Positions 27,094 through 35,664 of a stretch of 64,000 bases of DNA are shown piece by piece. Location: positions 126,342 to 190,341 of the forward strand of contig NZ_JAGYPG010000001.1 in the NCBI RefSeq assembly GCF_018343625.1. Direction: 5' to 3'. The notes under the pieces were generated by a model, which was not told the origin of the DNA, did not search any database, and worked only from the letters and a program-made list of their open reading frames with translations. Source of the stretch: Lederbergia citri (GTDB taxonomy: Bacteria; Bacillota; Bacilli; Bacillales; Bacillaceae_C). The position numbers and the translations under genes were made by a program. Within the stretch, counting starts at the first letter, position 1, and every line of letters begins with the position of its first letter.

Positions 27094-27132
27094 ATTTAGA
27101 AAAAGGCTGGACCAGAAAGTGGTCCAGCCTTT
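27094..27132 (-). terminator. Terminator of the gerP operon
   Basis: AAAGGCTGGACC (27102-27113) and GGTCCAGCCTTT (27121-27132) form a perfect stem. On the minus strand it is followed by TTTTTCTAAATTT. It overlaps the gerPF stop codon region. The plus-strand tail is weak, though it may also stop addA read-through. Confidence 0.85.
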
Positions 27133-27349
27133 AATTATTACCAATCGTTGGTTGATCAATTAAGTTTGAATCAATAGTTGGATTTACGCTAGCACCGTTA
27201 AGCGTAACGATAAACCCACCGACATTACCCGAACCAGATCCTTCAGTTGTCTTGGAAGCACTTTTCGGAGAAATGACAGCAACATCTCCAAAATGAACAA
27301 CCCCTCCGGTAACATTAAGAATTTGACTTGCTCCTATTACAGCCGGCAT
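27131..27349 (-). CDS. gerPF: Spore germination protein GerPF
   Basis: A 72-residue protein of the GerPA/GerPF family, beginning MPAVIGASQILNV and rich in Gly, Asn and Ser, with VHFGDVAVISPKS in the middle. Last gene of a six-gene operon. GerP proteins sit in the spore coat and let germinants reach the inner-membrane receptors. It is homologous to gerPA at the other end of the operon (shared MPA..GA.Q..N start, GD motif and D.NLIDQ-like end), an internal duplication typical of gerP operons. Confidence 0.92.
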   Translation of the reverse strand: MPAVIGASQILNVTGGVVHFGDVAVISPKSASKTTEGSGSGNVGGFIVTLNGASVNPTIDSNLIDQPTIGNN

Positions 27350-27353
27350 AAAA

Positions 27354-27761
27354 TCAGTCCCTTCGCACCTCTACTTTTGTTCTAGGACGGATCGCTTGAC
27401 CCGATAGCTGCCGTATATGGTCTATCCTTGATTCTGCATGGACGTTTTCTGTATTTCCGATATGCACCATTCCTGACGAGGATATCCCTTTTATCCAGAT
27501 CCTTCCTACACATATATTTGGCTTTTCGTGATATTTTCTAATATAAGGCCGAGGAATTGTAAATGTTGGGATGGGAATAGGCTCTGAAAAAATTCGGGGA
27601 TAGTAGTTTGCTTCCTTACCAAAGTATATTTCCTGTTGTCGTTGGACTGCAAGAGCCTGCGCTGATGGACGTAATTGAACAGTATCACCTATTTCCAATA
27701 CTCCGTTGGAAAGAATGCTATAAACAAGTATATGCTGAACAACGGAATTTCGTCCCCACAT
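27354..27761 (-). CDS. gerPE: Spore germination protein GerPE
   Basis: A 135-residue coat protein, the usual size for GerPE. It begins MWGRNSVVQHILVYSILSNG and has the family segment LEIGDTVQLRPSAQALAVQRQ. It starts where gerPD ends (adjacent codons) and is 4 nt from gerPF, so the genes are translationally coupled. It belongs to the GerP complex affecting permeability of the spore coat to small germinants. Confidence 0.9.
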   Translation of the reverse strand: MWGRNSVVQHILVYSILSNGVLEIGDTVQLRPSAQALAVQRQQEIYFGKEANYYPRIFSEPIPIPTFTIPRPYIRKYHEKPNICVGRIWIKGISSSGMVHIGNTENVHAESRIDHIRQLSGQAIRPRTKVEVRRD

Positions 27762-27944
27762 TTATCTGCCCCCTGTAGATAGCGGGACGAATGGTCCGAT
27801 GATTAAAGATTCAGCAGGTGTATCAAATGTAGAAGCAAGTTGAATTGTGTTCGCATCCCCGACTAATAGTAAAGAGGAAGTCGTTATCCCGATTACATGT
27901 ATTTCGCCTACGTTTAATTCCCGATTTATGACATTGAGTTCCAT
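27762..27944 (-). CDS. gerPD: Spore germination protein GerPD
   Basis: A 60-residue protein with MELNVINRELNVGEIHVIG at the N-terminus and LLVGDANTIQLASTFDTP in the middle. Size and pattern fit GerPD. It lies between gerPC and gerPE with no spacing to gerPE. In other Bacillus, loss of any single gerP gene slows germination by impairing germinant access. Confidence 0.9.
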   Translation of the reverse strand: MELNVINRELNVGEIHVIGITTSSLLLVGDANTIQLASTFDTPAESLIIGPFVPLSTGGR

Positions 27945-27952
27945 GATGATTA

Positions 27953-28552
27953 TTATCCTTCCTTTCTATTTCGAGGCATTTGTGCAATGAAGGTATGAAC
28001 ACCATTATTAATATCTGCAACGATGGTTTGGTACATTTTTTCAAAAAGCTGTTCTTTCGTTATTTCTTCATTTGTTCTAGTACTAAAAAAATGAAGATAA
28101 TGTTCGGCACGTGTTGGCAATTGTTTACGTATATCTTCTTTAATTAAATTGAAGTAAGATTCCTCCAACTGAATACCAATTTGGCTTTCTGAATTGTGAA
28201 TAATCGTATCTAGCTGCTGATCAACATATTGATTCAATTTTTCAAGGAGTTCTGTTTTCATTTGCTGATCTTCTTCTGACGATTTTTCATTCCTCATACT
28301 TGGCACAGCGGAAAAATCATCAATATTATTTAAATCTGCTGGATTTAGCCCGATATTTAATGTACCTTCCAATGTTTCCACTTTTAATTGATCGAATTTG
28401 TATTCAAGCCTCTCTACTGTTATTGAAGGTTTTTCTTTTAATGTTTGAACGTCTGCGGATAATTGATCCATGGTTGCTTGCAGCCTATTGATTTCTTGTT
28501 GCTGCCAAACGACATAATCATTTAATTGTTTAAGATATAATTTTAAATCCAT
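27953..28552 (-). CDS. gerPC: Spore germination protein GerPC
   Basis: A 199-residue protein, the largest in the operon. It begins MDLKLYLKQLNDYVVWQQQE and has an N-terminal coiled coil of about 45 residues (QEINRLQATMDQLSADV). The remainder is mostly helical and charged, ending in a lysine/arginine-rich tail. The coiled coil may mediate assembly of the other GerP proteins; this is inference. Confidence 0.92.
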   Translation of the reverse strand: MDLKLYLKQLNDYVVWQQQEINRLQATMDQLSADVQTLKEKPSITVERLEYKFDQLKVETLEGTLNIGLNPADLNNIDDFSAVPSMRNEKSSEEDQQMKTELLEKLNQYVDQQLDTIIHNSESQIGIQLEESYFNLIKEDIRKQLPTRAEHYLHFFSTRTNEEITKEQLFEKMYQTIVADINNGVHTFIAQMPRNRKEG

Positions 28553-28572
28553 GTCATCTCCGCCTTATTAAT

Positions 28573-28794
28573 TTATAGTGGTACTAGGATCGGGTGCTCA
28601 ATTGCTTCACCAAGCGCTTCCGTTTTTACTCCTGCTATTGTAGATGGGGCAGCACCTGTAAAACCACCCGTATTAAATAAATTGGAGGCTTCTGTAATAA
28701 TCCCAGTTGTTCCTATTTGTAAGACAGAGGAGTTAGTTATTCCTCCAATTTTTAACATGTTGATATGAATCGATTGTTGAACATTGATAATCAG
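28573..28794 (-). CDS. gerPB: Spore germination protein GerPB, probable CTG start
   Basis: A 73-residue protein. The conserved body (MLKIGGITNSSVLQIGTTG onwards) begins with an internal ATG at 28758. Homologous GerPB proteins have about 12 more N-terminal residues ending in a QxIxIN-like stretch, and the upstream in-frame codons encode exactly that (IINVQQSIHIN). The only initiator-like codon at the matching position is CTG (28792-28794), 7 nt after a strong GGGAGGG. No ATG, GTG or TTG is in frame there. From ATG 28758 the protein would be 61 residues and lack a ribosome binding site. Confidence 0.85.
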   Translation of the reverse strand: MIINVQQSIHINMLKIGGITNSSVLQIGTTGIITEASNLFNTGGFTGAAPSTIAGVKTEALGEAIEHPILVPL

Positions 28795-28866
28795 TGTTGG
28801 TCCCTCCCATTGGAAGAATCTTAGTCTAGCATAATACCTTACTTCCTATTGTTAGGTCTAAAATTC

Positions 28867-29088
28867 TTATAAAGTAAATCCTATTCCTTGATCGATTACA
28901 TCTGCATCAAACGTATTAGTAGATGATAATTCATTTATAACTTTTACTTGATCGGCCGTATTAAATGATCCCGCTCCCGCAAAAACCTTTGTGGATGATA
29001 TAGGTTGAATTTGGAATACGTCTCCTATGTTAAAAACACCTGAAGCAGAGATATTAACAACTTGAACGGCTCCTACAAAAGCTGGCAT
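28867..29088 (-). CDS. gerPA: Spore germination protein GerPA
   Basis: A 73-residue, Gly/Ser/Asn-rich coat protein beginning MPAFVGAVQVVNISASG, with FNIGDVFQIQP in the middle, typical of GerPA. First gene of the operon, preceded by AAAGGATGTG and about 55 nt of leader after a sigma-K-like promoter. It is homologous to gerPF. The 72-nt gap to gerPB contains no terminator. Confidence 0.92.
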   Translation of the reverse strand: MPAFVGAVQVVNISASGVFNIGDVFQIQPISSTKVFAGAGSFNTADQVKVINELSSTNTFDADVIDQGIGFTL

Positions 29089-29152
29089 CGCCGTTCACAT
29101 CCTTTGTATATAAGAATATTATTGAGTCGCCTATACGTATAAATCATCACAT

Positions 29153-29179
29153 TATCTTATGAGAAGCTAAAGGATTTGT
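29153..29179 (-). promoter_or_regulatory. Sigma-K-like promoter of the gerP operon
   Basis: On the minus strand, CATAAGATA (29153-29161) matches the sigma-K -10 consensus CATANNNTA. An AC dinucleotide (29178-29179) lies 16 bp upstream, as expected for the -35. This agrees with known mother-cell, late-sporulation expression of gerP in Bacillus. Confidence 0.7.
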
Positions 29180-29206
29180 GATTAAATAGCCCAGCAGTTA
29201 AAATAA

Positions 29207-29285
29207 GAAATGCGGAAGCGCCACGCTTGAAGATGTAAAACGAAGGAATCCAGTGAATTAGGATACATAAGGGACGTGGGGAGAA
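29207..29285 (-). repeat. Possible decayed repeat remnant (R3)
   Basis: AAGAAATGCGGAAGCGCC resembles the minus-orientation end AAGAAAAGCGCAAGCGCC of copy R2. The rest has only scattered similarity (GACGTGG, ATAAGGGA). It is probably an eroded copy. Confidence 0.35.
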
Positions 29286-29292
29286 TCGAAAT

Positions 29293-30495
29293 ATGAAACA
29301 AACACTAGAGCCGATCCGCCTAGAGGAGCGGATTCACTCGCTTGATGTACTAAGAGGTTTTTCATTGCTTGGAATTCTACTAATAAACATGATTAGCTTT
29401 CATTCACCTTTTAGTTATTATAATCCGTATGAATGGTGGCAATACGACGATGCCACTGTATATATGTGGCTGGATATATTCGTCCAGGCAAGCTTCTATC
29501 CCATTTTTGCCATGATGTTTGGCTACGGAATGGTCATCATGCAAGATCGCCTGAACGAAAAGGGTTTTTCCTTCTATAAAATAAGCGTACGGAGATTAAT
29601 CGTTTTATTAGTATTTGGAATCATTCATGCATTTCTCATTTGGTACGGTGATATTTTAATAACATATGCGACAATGGGACTCATTTTACTATTATTTTTA
29701 AGACTATCGGGTCCATTGCTCATGGGACTTGGAGCAATCCTTTATTTATTGCCTCAACTTTTTTTTGGCGGTCTAATCATGCTAGCCACTTTATTCGATT
29801 CTGAATCACTTGCTGATTACATTGATATTGTTGGGCTGCAACAATCATCTGAAATATATGCAAACGGGTCGTTTTGGGAAATTACTATGCAGCGAATTGC
29901 GGATTGGTCATTGAATAATGGACCAGGAGAATTTTTTCTATATCTATTTATGATTTTACCTTTAATGATGATTGGAGCTGGTGCAGCTAAATTAAGATGG
30001 CTGCAAAAGGCAAACAGTCAGAGGAAAAAATGGATTATCATTTTATCCATATGTTTTCCAATTGCAGTAGCTGTAAAATTACTACCTTTTTTAATAATGC
30101 CTTCCATAAGCATTCAATATATACAAGATATGATAGGAGGGCCATTATTAGGAATAGCTTATATTGCAATAATTGTGCTCCTTATGTCGTATGGTCCCGT
30201 CGTAAAAGTGTTAAAGCCACTTGCCTCTGCGGGAAGAATGTCCATTACGATCTACTTAACCCAGTCTATTATAGGGACGCTTATCTTTTACAATTATGGA
30301 CTGGGATTATATGGTCAAGTATCGATGGCCAAAGGTACATTGCTTGCCATCGCCATATATGTTATACAAGTGATCATTGCAGAAATCTGGTTATCAAAAT
30401 TTAAGTATGGACCTGTGGAGAAATTTTGGCGGTTTTTAACTTATGGAAGACAAAAGAACGAACGGAGTGGTGATCATGAAATTCATAACATTTAA
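29293..30495 (+). CDS. DUF418-family (YeiB-like) membrane protein
   Basis: A 400-residue polytopic membrane protein with about ten hydrophobic segments. The N-terminal motif RIHSLDVLRGFSLLGILLIN is diagnostic of DUF418/YeiB-type proteins, and the C-terminal WLSKFKYGPVEKFWR is the conserved DUF418 end. ATG 29293 follows GGGGAG. Its last 20 bases overlap yisK, suggesting coupled translation. Function is unknown; the family is often assumed to transport or acyl-modify small molecules. Confidence 0.88.
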   Translation: MKQTLEPIRLEERIHSLDVLRGFSLLGILLINMISFHSPFSYYNPYEWWQYDDATVYMWLDIFVQASFYPIFAMMFGYGMVIMQDRLNEKGFSFYKISVRRLIVLLVFGIIHAFLIWYGDILITYATMGLILLLFLRLSGPLLMGLGAILYLLPQLFFGGLIMLATLFDSESLADYIDIVGLQQSSEIYANGSFWEITMQRIADWSLNNGPGEFFLYLFMILPLMMIGAGAAKLRWLQKANSQRKKWIIILSICFPIAVAVKLLPFLIMPSISIQYIQDMIGGPLLGIAYIAIIVLLMSYGPVVKVLKPLASAGRMSITIYLTQSIIGTLIFYNYGLGLYGQVSMAKGTLLAIAIYVIQVIIAEIWLSKFKYGPVEKFWRFLTYGRQKNERSGDHEIHNI

Positions 30496-31372
30496 AATGA
30501 AAGGTCAAGAAAGGTTTGGAGTAGTCGATACTGAAAAGTCGCGTGTTTGGGATCTTATTTCTATTTCCGAAGATAGCGGTATATCATGCCCATTAACTTT
30601 ATTAAATGGCATTATGGAAGGAGAAGAGTTTATAAAAAAAGTCTCCGAATTAGTGGAATGGGGGACAGAAAAGGGAAGCGAATCATATTTAATTCCTTTA
30701 TCGGACATAACATGGTTAGCTCCGATTCCTAGGCCGACAAAAAACATTATGTGTGTTGGGAAAAATTATCGGGAACATGCGATTGAGATGGGAAGCGAAG
30801 CTGATATTCCGGATCATGTCATGGTTTTTACAAAGTCTCCCACTACGGTTATTGGACATAATGATTACATTGATAGTCACGAAGATATTACAGATCAACT
30901 AGATTATGAAGGTGAATTAGCGGTCATCATTGGCAAAATGGGAAAGAAAATTTCACAACAAGACGCACTTGACTATGTTTTCGGTTATTCCATTTTAAAT
31001 GATGTGACAGCTAGAGACATACAACAACGCCATAAACAATTTTTCATTGGAAAAAGTCTCGATGCATCATGCCCAATGGGTCCGTGGATTGTCCATAAAA
31101 ACGAAATCAGCAATCCAAATGATTTACATATTACAACGAAAGTAAATGGGGAAATTCGTCAAGATTCCAATACAGAACATTTCATTTTCCCTGTTGAAGA
31201 AGTTATTTCCGTCCTTTCTCAAGGTATGACGCTTGAGCCTGGTGATATTATTGCAACCGGAACGCCTGCTGGGGTAGGGAAAGGCTTTAAACCGCCGCGC
31301 TTTTTAAAACAAGGGGATGAAATCGAGATTGAAATCGAGGGTATTGGTAAATTGAACAATATTGTGAAATAG
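30476..31372 (+). CDS. yisK: Fumarylacetoacetate hydrolase family protein (YisK)
   Basis: A 298-residue protein with the C-terminal FAH fold. Metal ligands are evident: Glu 145 and Glu 147 in DYEGELAV and Asp 176 in NDVTAR, plus the family motifs KNYREHA and GTPAGVG. B. subtilis YisK acts as an oxaloacetate decarboxylase and has been linked to the cell-elongation machinery. ATG 30476 follows GGAGTGGTG; the frame runs 33 nt further upstream without a better start. Neighbours gerP and yisL match B. subtilis. Confidence 0.9.
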   Translation: MKFITFKMKGQERFGVVDTEKSRVWDLISISEDSGISCPLTLLNGIMEGEEFIKKVSELVEWGTEKGSESYLIPLSDITWLAPIPRPTKNIMCVGKNYREHAIEMGSEADIPDHVMVFTKSPTTVIGHNDYIDSHEDITDQLDYEGELAVIIGKMGKKISQQDALDYVFGYSILNDVTARDIQQRHKQFFIGKSLDASCPMGPWIVHKNEISNPNDLHITTKVNGEIRQDSNTEHFIFPVEEVISVLSQGMTLEPGDIIATGTPAGVGKGFKPPRFLKQGDEIEIEIEGIGKLNNIVK

Positions 31373-31454
31373 AGGTACCTTGCTGTGGACAACAAGAAAT
31401 ATATGGTAAGATGAGAGAAATATTGCAATTTGAACGGATTAAGGAGGAAATTAC

Positions 31455-31826
31455 ATGTTTGATAACACTCATGCACATATTACAACATGGACAATTGCCA
31501 TCATTTTATTTGCAGTAGCTGTCTTTTTGCGCAAAACAGGCAATAAAAAAGCAGCAACTATAGTCCAAATGATTTTACGTGTTTTTTATTTACTTATTAT
31601 TGCAACCGGGGTAATTTTATTTTCAAAACATAGTAGCTATGATCCAGCTTTATATGGTATAAAGTTTCTTTTCGGTTTGATTGTCATCGCAATGATGGAA
31701 ATGATTTTAGTCCGATTAAAGCTTGATAAAAAAACCGGAATGTTTTGGGTGATTTTGATTATATCTTTCATTATTACATTCTATATTGGTGCAAAACTTC
31801 CGCTAGGCTGGAATTGGTTTGCCTAA
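31455..31826 (+). CDS. yisL: YisL-family (DUF1516) membrane protein
   Basis: A 123-residue membrane protein with four hydrophobic segments (about 10-25, 35-58, 66-85 and 95-118) and the N-terminal THAHITTW segment typical of YisL. It follows yisK as in B. subtilis, with AAGGAGG 8 nt before ATG. Function unknown. Confidence 0.9.
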   Translation: MFDNTHAHITTWTIAIILFAVAVFLRKTGNKKAATIVQMILRVFYLLIIATGVILFSKHSSYDPALYGIKFLFGLIVIAMMEMILVRLKLDKKTGMFWVILIISFIITFYIGAKLPLGWNWFA

Positions 31827-31844
31827 ATAAATTTCAAAAAGAGT

Positions 31845-31885
31845 AAATGTAAAAACCATAGCGTTGGTTTTTACATTTTTCTTTT
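31845..31885 (+). terminator. Terminator after yisL
   Basis: A 14-bp stem, AAATGTAAAAACCA (31845-31858) with TGGTTTTTACATTT (31865-31878), followed by TTTCTTTTT. Confidence 0.9.
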
Positions 31886-31904
31886 TGGATAATATACACA
31901 TTGC

Positions 31905-32025
31905 AACTTGCAAACTGTAGACTTTCGGCATATCGTGTTTCCTTTATTGGCTTAAGAAAAATAAGGAGCGTCGGCTAAAAATCGACAATAATATCTTGTC
32001 GGCCAATGTATCAATGCGCAAGGGA
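31905..32025 (+). repeat. Decayed palindromic repeat remnant (R11)
   Basis: CGTGTTTCCTTTAT, then a GTCG...CTAAAAATCGAC segment and a GCGCAAG end occur in the same order as in the intact copies. Other parts are lost. It lies in the gap before the GGDEF/EAL gene. Confidence 0.5.
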
Positions 32026-32091
32026 TTACATTTTATTAATGACTTTCAGACAAATCTTCATTAAAATAAGGTATAAGAAAATGATTGTATT

Positions 32092-34155
32092 ATGTCGAAA
32101 ATGATAGCGGTGGTGAGAGGCAATTTGATTAGATCATATACCTATACATATAAAGATAAAAACGACTTGCTTAACTTTATGAATATGCATAATTTTTCTA
32201 GTAATGAATTATTCGTTATTAAAGCATATTTACCAAATTGGGAAAGTATAGAAGTCAGCCAATTGAAAAAGTTTTTACTGAATTTTTTGCCGAGTTCTGT
32301 TTTTATCATTGTTAATACTTCTAATAAGGAAGAGGCTTTTTTGACATTTAATCATTATGGAGCATTGGCAGAGACCATCCAATACGAAAAAATCAATCAT
32401 TTAGAGAATGACTTTGCAATGGCAGATTTGTTAAACATTGCAACCAATAAATATTTAAATCTATCAAAAAAATATGATGAGATAAAAGAATACTTTTTTT
32501 CAGTTGTTGAATCTATTCCGGATATTATCTTCACAACTGATTTAAATGGATGCTTTACGAGTGTTAATGCAGCTTTTAAGAAAACATTTGCTCTCGGAAT
32601 AGATGAATTAAAAGGGAAATCCGCTTTGTCGTACGTTTTATCAAAAAATGTACCAATCAAAAGATACTTTATTAAGGCCATTCGTGGAATCCCTGTTCAA
32701 TTTGAGTTGAATCTTAAAGAAAAAACAGGTGAATTAGCAACTTTTATCATGCATTTGATTCCTATCATTGTTCAGAATAATACGGTTGAAGTGTTTGTAA
32801 TAGGCCGCAATATTACGAAAGAACGTAAAATAGAAAAAAAGATGGAGAGAATAGCATATTACGACGCTGATACTGGGCTTCCTAATCGTATGAAATTTGA
32901 TGAAGTACTCTTAACGAGAATTAAAAGGGCTAAAAAAGGCGATTATGAATTTTTAATCATGTTTTTAGATTTAGATAGATTTAAAACGGTTAATGATATG
33001 CTCGGTCATAAGTCGGGAGATAAAGTATTAAAAGTACTTGCTAAAAGAATTTCTTCCATTATTCCCAAAACAGCTTATTTAGGAAGGTTTAGCGGGGATA
33101 AGTTTTCAATTATTTTACCGGAAGGAACACAGTCCGAAGAGGCATTGAGGATTGGGCATGAAATCCTGCAAACGATTCAAATGCCATTGCATTTTGAAAG
33201 CCAAGAATTATACGTGTCTGCAAGTATTGGAATCAGTTCTTATCCTTCTGATGGCAGTGATAATGTTGAATTATTGAAGAATGCAGATGCGGCTCTAAAC
33301 AGAGCGAAACAGCAGGGCGGGAGTACGATTGTGTTTTTCGCTGGTGAAATGAATAAGGAGACATGGCAAAGAATAGAAATTGAGCGAAGTTTGCGAAAGG
33401 CACTTGAAAATGATGAGTTTTATATTGCCTACCAACCTATTATCGATGCCAAAACTGGTAATCTGTCAACTTGTGAAGCATTACTTAGATGGGATCATCC
33501 CGAGTATGGATTAATTCCGCCGATGCAATTTATACCCATTGCAGAGGAAATTGGATTGATTCATCCGATTGGAAACTGGGTTTTGAAGAATGCTTGTAAG
33601 CAAACGAAAAGTTGGCAAGAAAATGGATTAAAGCATTTAAGTGTTTCCGTTAATGTTTCCGCCTATCAATTCCAGAATAGACATTTTACTGAAGAAGTGA
33701 AGGAAGCACTAGATTATTCAGGGCTTGAAGCAAAATATCTTCACTTGGAATTAACGGAAAGTGCTATGCTAAATCATACGATGGAAGCAATTAATACAAT
33801 GCATATGTTGAATGAATTAGGTGTTAACATCTCCATTGATGATTTCGGAACAGGATATTCTTCATTAAGCTATTTAAAACAATTGCCAATTCACAGATTG
33901 AAAATAGATCGCTCTTTTATTAATCACTTTAAGACGGATTCTCCAGAATATGCGATAGTGAATGCTATTATGACGATGGGGCATGGCTTGGGATTGAACG
34001 TAGTAGCTGAAGGTGTTGAAACAAAAGAACAATTAAAATTATTGAAACAGCTAAAATGTGATTATATTCAAGGATACTTAGTAGAAAAACCAATGCAGGC
34101 AAATAAATTTGCAGAGTGGTATTATAATTCAAATTTGTTGTCAAAGCTTAATTAG
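32092..34155 (+). CDS. PAS-GGDEF-EAL protein with degenerate GGDEF motif
   Basis: 687 residues, with no obvious membrane segment. Order: N-terminal domain of unknown type (1-130), PAS (about 140-255), GGDEF (about 260-420), EAL (about 435-680). The GGDEF signature reads SGDKF (334-338), replacing the first Gly and the catalytic Glu, so cyclase activity is unlikely. The EAL domain keeps EALLRW (Glu 462), [15 protein letters not shown] (Asp 583-584), KIDRSF and VVAEGVET, so cyclic-di-GMP phosphodiesterase activity is expected, perhaps tuned by GTP binding. The GH13-like gene starts 31 nt later and is probably co-transcribed. Confidence 0.92.
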   Translation: MSKMIAVVRGNLIRSYTYTYKDKNDLLNFMNMHNFSSNELFVIKAYLPNWESIEVSQLKKFLLNFLPSSVFIIVNTSNKEEAFLTFNHYGALAETIQYEKINHLENDFAMADLLNIATNKYLNLSKKYDEIKEYFFSVVESIPDIIFTTDLNGCFTSVNAAFKKTFALGIDELKGKSALSYVLSKNVPIKRYFIKAIRGIPVQFELNLKEKTGELATFIMHLIPIIVQNNTVEVFVIGRNITKERKIEKKMERIAYYDADTGLPNRMKFDEVLLTRIKRAKKGDYEFLIMFLDLDRFKTVNDMLGHKSGDKVLKVLAKRISSIIPKTAYLGRFSGDKFSIILPEGTQSEEALRIGHEILQTIQMPLHFESQELYVSASIGISSYPSDGSDNVELLKNADAALNRAKQQGGSTIVFFAGEMNKETWQRIEIERSLRKALENDEFYIAYQPIIDAKTGNLSTCEALLRWDHPEYGLIPPMQFIPIAEEIGLIHPIGNWVLKNACKQTKSWQENGLKHLSVSVNVSAYQFQNRHFTEEVKEALDYSGLEAKYLHLELTESAMLNHTMEAINTMHMLNELGVNISIDDFGTGYSSLSYLKQLPIHRLKIDRSFINHFKTDSPEYAIVNAIMTMGHGLGLNVVAEGVETKEQLKLLKQLKCDYIQGYLVEKPMQANKFAEWYYNSNLLSKLN

Positions 34156-34186
34156 TGATGAAAAGCAATTGTCAGGAGGAACAGCA

Positions 34187-35578
34187 TTGTTTAAAAAAGC
34201 ATTATGCTTATCATTTATTTCCCTTTTTCTATTTTCCACTTTTACAGTTCAAGCCGCTGGAAAAGAAGAAAGAGCATGGCAAAATGAAATTATATATTCT
34301 TTAATGGTAGATCGTTTTAATAATGGTGATAATCATAATGATTATGATGTGAATATGCAAGATCCGCTTCAGTTTCAAGGCGGAGATTTTAAAGGGATAA
34401 GAGATAGATTGGATTATTTACAGGAAATGGGTTTTACAGCTATTCAGCTTTCTCCTATATTTGAAAATGAAGTCGGCGGATATCATGGCCAATGGATTAA
34501 AGACTACTATAAAACTGATAAACATTTTGGTACACTCAATGAATTTAAAGAACTAGTTGATCATATTCATAAGAAAGACATGCGCATTATTTTGGAACTT
34601 CCTATTAAGAAAGAAATGGAAGGGCAAGAAATTATTAATATTGTGAAATGGTGGATTGAAGAAACCAATATTGACGGGTTCAAGTTGACCGATATTAATA
34701 ATAAACCAATAGAATTTTGGCAAGCTGTCACTTCTGACATCATTAAATTGAAAGATGATTTTTATTTAACTGGAGAAGCTCCAAATCTTAGTAATGATGA
34801 AGTAGATAAGTATAGTCAAGCAGGGTTTACAAGTATTTCTGATGTTTCTTTAGTTGAGCCACTCCGGAATGCATTTTCAAAACCGGATGTATCTTCTGGA
34901 CCTTTGTTTGATTTATTTGAACAAAAGACTACCCATTGGCTAAGAACAGCGTTTTTTGACAATCAGAATACTGATAGATTCACGCGAGAGATGGTTAATA
35001 ATAATACATATCCCGTTACAAGATGGAAGCTGGCACTTACTTATTTGTATACGCAACCCGAAATCCCAGTTGTTTATTATGCGACAGAAATTGCCGTAAA
35101 TGGCGGGAATTCACCGGAAAACACTCCAATGATGAATTTTAGAACAGATAAAGAAATTATTGATTACATTTCTAATTTAGGAAGAGTAAGAAGCCATCAA
35201 AAAGCATTGATGAGTGGTACCATGGAACTATTGTATGAAAATAATGGAATGACCGTTTTTAAGCGTCAACATGATGCTGAAATAGTCGTGGTGGCCATCA
35301 ATAATACAAGTGCAGATCAAAGAGCTGTAATACCAGAAGAGAAGATTGAAAAAGATAAAGAGCTTCGCAGCTTGTTAGGTACAGATCTTGTTCGAGTGGA
35401 TCAAAATGGTAATTACCATATCGTTTTGGAAAGAGAAACTGCAGAAATATATAAAGTTACTGAAAAAAGTGGATATAATTTACCATTTATTTTATCGATT
35501 TTCGCCGTATTTGCTTTGTTCATTCTTTTTATGTATATAACATGGAAACGTGGTAAGAAAATAAATCCTCAAAAATAA
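34187..35578 (+). CDS. Secreted, membrane-anchored GH13 (alpha-amylase-like) protein, probably inactive
   Basis: 463 residues from TTG 34187, 6 nt after AGGAGGA. That start places a clean signal peptide (FKKALCLSFISLFLFSTF, then VQAAG) at the N-terminus. A GH13 fold follows, and a C-terminal membrane anchor (about 430-452) ends in a basic tail. The usual GFRLD nucleophile motif reads GFKLT (165-168 onward), so the Asp is Thr 168. The DNHD motif reads DNQN (258-261). The acid/base Glu is retained in TGEAP (Glu 197). It is therefore probably a non-catalytic glycan-binding or sensing protein. Downstream of an EAL protein, it may belong to a surface or biofilm response. Confidence 0.82.
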   Translation: MFKKALCLSFISLFLFSTFTVQAAGKEERAWQNEIIYSLMVDRFNNGDNHNDYDVNMQDPLQFQGGDFKGIRDRLDYLQEMGFTAIQLSPIFENEVGGYHGQWIKDYYKTDKHFGTLNEFKELVDHIHKKDMRIILELPIKKEMEGQEIINIVKWWIEETNIDGFKLTDINNKPIEFWQAVTSDIIKLKDDFYLTGEAPNLSNDEVDKYSQAGFTSISDVSLVEPLRNAFSKPDVSSGPLFDLFEQKTTHWLRTAFFDNQNTDRFTREMVNNNTYPVTRWKLALTYLYTQPEIPVVYYATEIAVNGGNSPENTPMMNFRTDKEIIDYISNLGRVRSHQKALMSGTMELLYENNGMTVFKRQHDAEIVVVAINNTSADQRAVIPEEKIEKDKELRSLLGTDLVRVDQNGNYHIVLERETAEIYKVTEKSGYNLPFILSIFAVFALFILFMYITWKRGKKINPQK

Positions 35579-35585
35579 AAAAATG

Positions 35586-35640
35586 GGGCTGTCAAAAAAG
35601 TCGTAGTTATCGACTTTTTTGACAGTCCTTCTTGTTATTT
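35586..35640 (+). terminator. Terminator after the GH13-like gene
   Basis: An 18-bp stem, GGGCTGTCAAAAAAGTCG (35586-35603) with CGACTTTTTTGACAGTCC (35611-35628), followed by TTCTTGTTATTT. Confidence 0.85.
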
Positions 35641-35664
35641 GATTGACTCCGTTAACCTGGACTT

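Noticed and set aside
29997..30404. 135-codon frame overlapping the DUF418 gene in another phase
   Set aside because: Full overlap with a clear membrane protein gene, no ribosome binding site.
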